From assembly GCF_900547205.1 (NCBI RefSeq), contig NZ_URFY01000095.1:1-6776 (forward strand): DNA of 6,776 bases, given 5' to 3'. The position numbers and the translations under genes were made by a program. This document shows, in pieces, positions 5,886 through 6,776 of this stretch (within the stretch, counting starts at the first letter, position 1; the number at the start of each line of letters is the position of its first letter). The notes under the pieces were generated by a model. It saw only the letters and a program-made list of their open reading frames with translations. It did not search any database and was not told the DNA's origin. Source of the stretch: an uncultured Bacteroides sp. GTDB lineage: Bacteria > Bacteroidota > Bacteroidia > Bacteroidales > Bacteroidaceae.

Positions 5886-6353
5886 TTATTTTTCAGGTCT
5901 AAACGTCTCATAGGTATTATCATCAAAGAAAATTCTTATTTCAGTGATTTTCCTGGCAGGCTTTTCTATGTATCTAATCTCCTGTTTTATAATCTCTTTG
6001 GGGGCATTTTCGGTACTTCTTAATGGCATTTCCTTGCGATTTTCCGAAGCATTTGGCTCTTTGGTCAAATTTACAGGATTCTCGTCAAACAAAGAAGGCT
6101 GAAATTCACCATTGGAAGAGGAAACAAGTTCTTCATCCGAAGCCAGCATTTCACCTTTTCCATAGAGCAGCCATTCAAGGTTCACGTAATTGTATTTTTG
6201 GTGAACCTTCATCACAACCTCCAAACTTGGTTTGTTTCTATCATTCAATATATGAGAGAGAGTAGATTGCTGTACACCGATTGTTTCGGCAAAAACTCTG
6301 GGAGGAACTTTTTCTCGTTCCATAATCATTCTAATTCTGTCTTTTATCTCCAT
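5886..6353 (-). CDS. XRE-family helix-turn-helix transcriptional regulator, target unknown
   Basis: This is a 155-residue predicted cytoplasmic DNA-binding protein. Residues about 1-70 form an XRE/Cro-CI type domain: MEIKDRIRMIMEREK, then the helix-turn-helix at about 19-37 (RVFAETIGVQQSTLSHILN), then KPSLEVVMKVHQKY and the ending LEWLLYGKGEM (59-69) common in this class. Residues about 71-118 are polar and probably a flexible linker. The C-terminal part, about 119-155, is charged and ends ITEIRIFFDDNTYETFRPEK; I do not recognise it as a named domain. The start at 6353 is preferred over the open upstream frame (to 6545) because AAAGGAAA lies 5 bases ahead of it, the HTH domain begins there, and two promoters lie inside the upstream part. 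It precedes pyrK on the same strand, but control of pyr genes is a guess. Palindromes upstream suggest self-regulation. No membrane segment or signal peptide is seen. Confidence 0.88.
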   Translation of the reverse strand: MEIKDRIRMIMEREKVPPRVFAETIGVQQSTLSHILNDRNKPSLEVVMKVHQKYNYVNLEWLLYGKGEMLASDEELVSSSNGEFQPSLFDENPVNLTKEPNASENRKEMPLRSTENAPKEIIKQEIRYIEKPARKITEIRIFFDDNTYETFRPEK

Positions 6354-6369
6354 ACGGCTTTCCTTTAAA

Positions 6370-6381
6370 ATACAATTGTAT
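6370..6381. promoter_or_regulatory. 12-bp palindrome ATACAATTGTAT, possible autoregulatory operator
   Basis: A perfect 12-bp palindrome lies 16 bp upstream of the XRE start codon, just ahead of its Shine-Dalgarno and downstream of both predicted transcription starts. The 10-bp core TACAATTGTA recurs at 6641-6650. XRE regulators commonly bind short palindromes near their own promoter, so this is a reasonable operator candidate. Binding is inferred. Confidence 0.45.
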
Positions 6382-6397
6382 GCTTTAAGTGCACATT

Positions 6398-6418
6398 TCA
6401 CAAAAATACGCATTGTGA
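6398..6418. promoter_or_regulatory. Inverted repeat TCACAA-N9-TTGTGA across the XRE proximal promoter
   Basis: TCACAA at 6398-6403 and TTGTGA at 6413-6418 are exact reverse complements nine bases apart, so their centres are 15 bp apart. The left arm overlaps the proximal -7 box (6401-6408). A protein bound here would cover the promoter. The left arm is also part of the 10-base direct repeat TTTCACAAAA found at 6396-6405 and 6446-6455, exactly 50 bp apart. Confidence 0.35.
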
Positions 6419-6432
6419 TTTGATAGTACAAA
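6401..6432 (-). promoter_or_regulatory. Proximal promoter of the XRE gene
   Basis: The minus strand reads TTTG (6432-6429), 20 bases, then TATTTTTG (6408-6401), matching both the -33 and -7 elements of the Bacteroidetes consensus at normal spacing. Transcription would start near 6394, leaving a leader of about 40 bases that includes the TACAATTGTA palindrome. Its TTTG is part of the -7 box of the distal promoter. Confidence 0.55.
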
Positions 6433-6460
6433 GGTAATATTTTGGTTTCACAAAAGCAAA
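6429..6460 (-). promoter_or_regulatory. Distal promoter of the XRE gene
   Basis: The minus strand reads TTTG (6460-6457), 20 bases, then TACCTTTG (6436-6429), a full match to both elements. It has the same 20-base spacer as the proximal promoter and lies exactly 28 bp further upstream. Transcription would start near 6422. This is among the best promoter matches in the window. Confidence 0.6.
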
Positions 6461-6776
6461 TTACAAGTATGAAAATATGGAATTTACATTTGTGCTCCGT
6501 GCTATTACAGATGGAATTGGCAGATAAAAAAACGAGGATATACAAATGGATTTGCTATTCTAAGTAGGTTTAATTAAAATATATAAATATCTGATAATTA
6601 GTTAGTTGTTTATCAAGCATGATTGGTTTAATCCCGTATTTACAATTGTACGGCTATATTATGATGGATATTTATATCCTTTATTTATTAAAATAGAGAT
6701 ATCTATCTAGAATACAAGATTATAGTCGTAGAAAAAATATTTGTTAACCCCTCTCCCATTACATCTATATACCTGT
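6461..6776. other. AT-rich non-coding stretch at the right edge
   Basis: These 316 bases follow the XRE promoters. They are rich in A/T runs and contain no reading frame with a recognisable protein on either strand; the longest plus-strand item noticed is a 25-codon hydrophobic frame at 6619-6696 with no ribosome-binding site. No tRNA, terminator stem or insertion-sequence end is visible. The one notable element is the TACAATTGTA palindrome. The neighbouring gene must begin or end beyond the window. Confidence 0.6.
6641..6650. promoter_or_regulatory. Second copy of palindrome TACAATTGTA
   Basis: This perfect 10-bp palindrome is identical to the core at 6371-6380 and lies exactly 270 bp from it, in non-coding DNA upstream of the XRE gene. 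Two identical palindromes flanking the promoter region could be paired binding sites for the regulator, or this copy could belong to the control region of a gene beyond the right edge. Chance recurrence in AT-rich DNA is possible. Confidence 0.3.

Noticed and set aside
6398..6418. CRP-type binding site
   Set aside because: The arms are in the opposite order to TGTGA-N6-TCACA and the spacing is wrong; it is kept only as a generic inverted repeat.
6354..6545. N-terminal extension of the XRE protein by 64 residues
   Set aside because: It contains both predicted promoters, is cysteine-rich and unlike an HTH protein, and a good Shine-Dalgarno (AAAGGAAA) precedes the internal ATG at 6353.
6619..6696. 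25-codon hydrophobic plus-strand ORF beginning MIGLIPYLQLYG
   Set aside because: It has no ribosome-binding site or promoter, lies in very AT-rich DNA and overlaps the palindrome; a frame this short is expected by chance.
6740..6775. Rightward promoter at the window edge (TTTG then TATACCTG)
   Set aside because: The -7 match is imperfect and the spacer is 24 bases, longer than the usual 19-21.

Overview
The window looks like chromosomal DNA of a Bacteroides-type organism (order Bacteroidales). The reasons are the gene set and protein sequences, several upstream regions with the Bacteroidetes -7 box TAnnTTTG (twice paired with a -33 TTTG), mostly AT-rich start regions without Shine-Dalgarno sequences, and an anaerobe-style NAD-linked dihydroorotate dehydrogenase. 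The species call is inference; no search was run.

Layout, left to right. Bases 1-210 are non-coding and hold a striking array of short dyads, GGAAAC-N4-GTTTCC, repeated on an exact 22-bp period (97-184). Next come two leftward housekeeping genes in probable operon order: ligA (NAD-dependent DNA ligase, 1164-3164) then dapA (dihydrodipicolinate synthase, 211-1104), 59 bp apart, with an extra -7 box in front of dapA. A 76-bp divergent control region separates ligA from rightward trmD (tRNA m1G37 methyltransferase, 3241-3918). trmD converges on the leftward pyrimidine pair, and a 19-bp perfect-stem hairpin with T-rich flanks on both strands (3932-3974) can end transcription from both sides. A possible 19-residue basic peptide ORF lies between that terminator and pyrD.

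pyrK (5033-5809) and pyrD (4134-5045) overlap by 13 bp. They encode the electron-transfer and catalytic subunits of a class 1B dihydroorotate dehydrogenase. Upstream and on the same strand is a 155-residue XRE-family regulator (5886-6353). Its control region carries two stacked promoters sharing one TTTG element, a perfect palindrome near the start codon, and other inverted and direct repeats. Bases 6461-6776 are AT-rich and show no convincing gene, but carry a second copy of the TACAATTGTA palindrome.

The genes serve lysine/diaminopimelate synthesis, DNA replication and repair, tRNA modification and de novo pyrimidine synthesis, plus one regulator of unknown target. All coding regions look intact and ordinary. 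The most interesting material is non-coding: the 22-bp dyad array and the layered regulatory region of the XRE gene. I see no CRISPR array, insertion sequence, tRNA, rRNA or defence system, and nothing that amounts to a new system with confidence.
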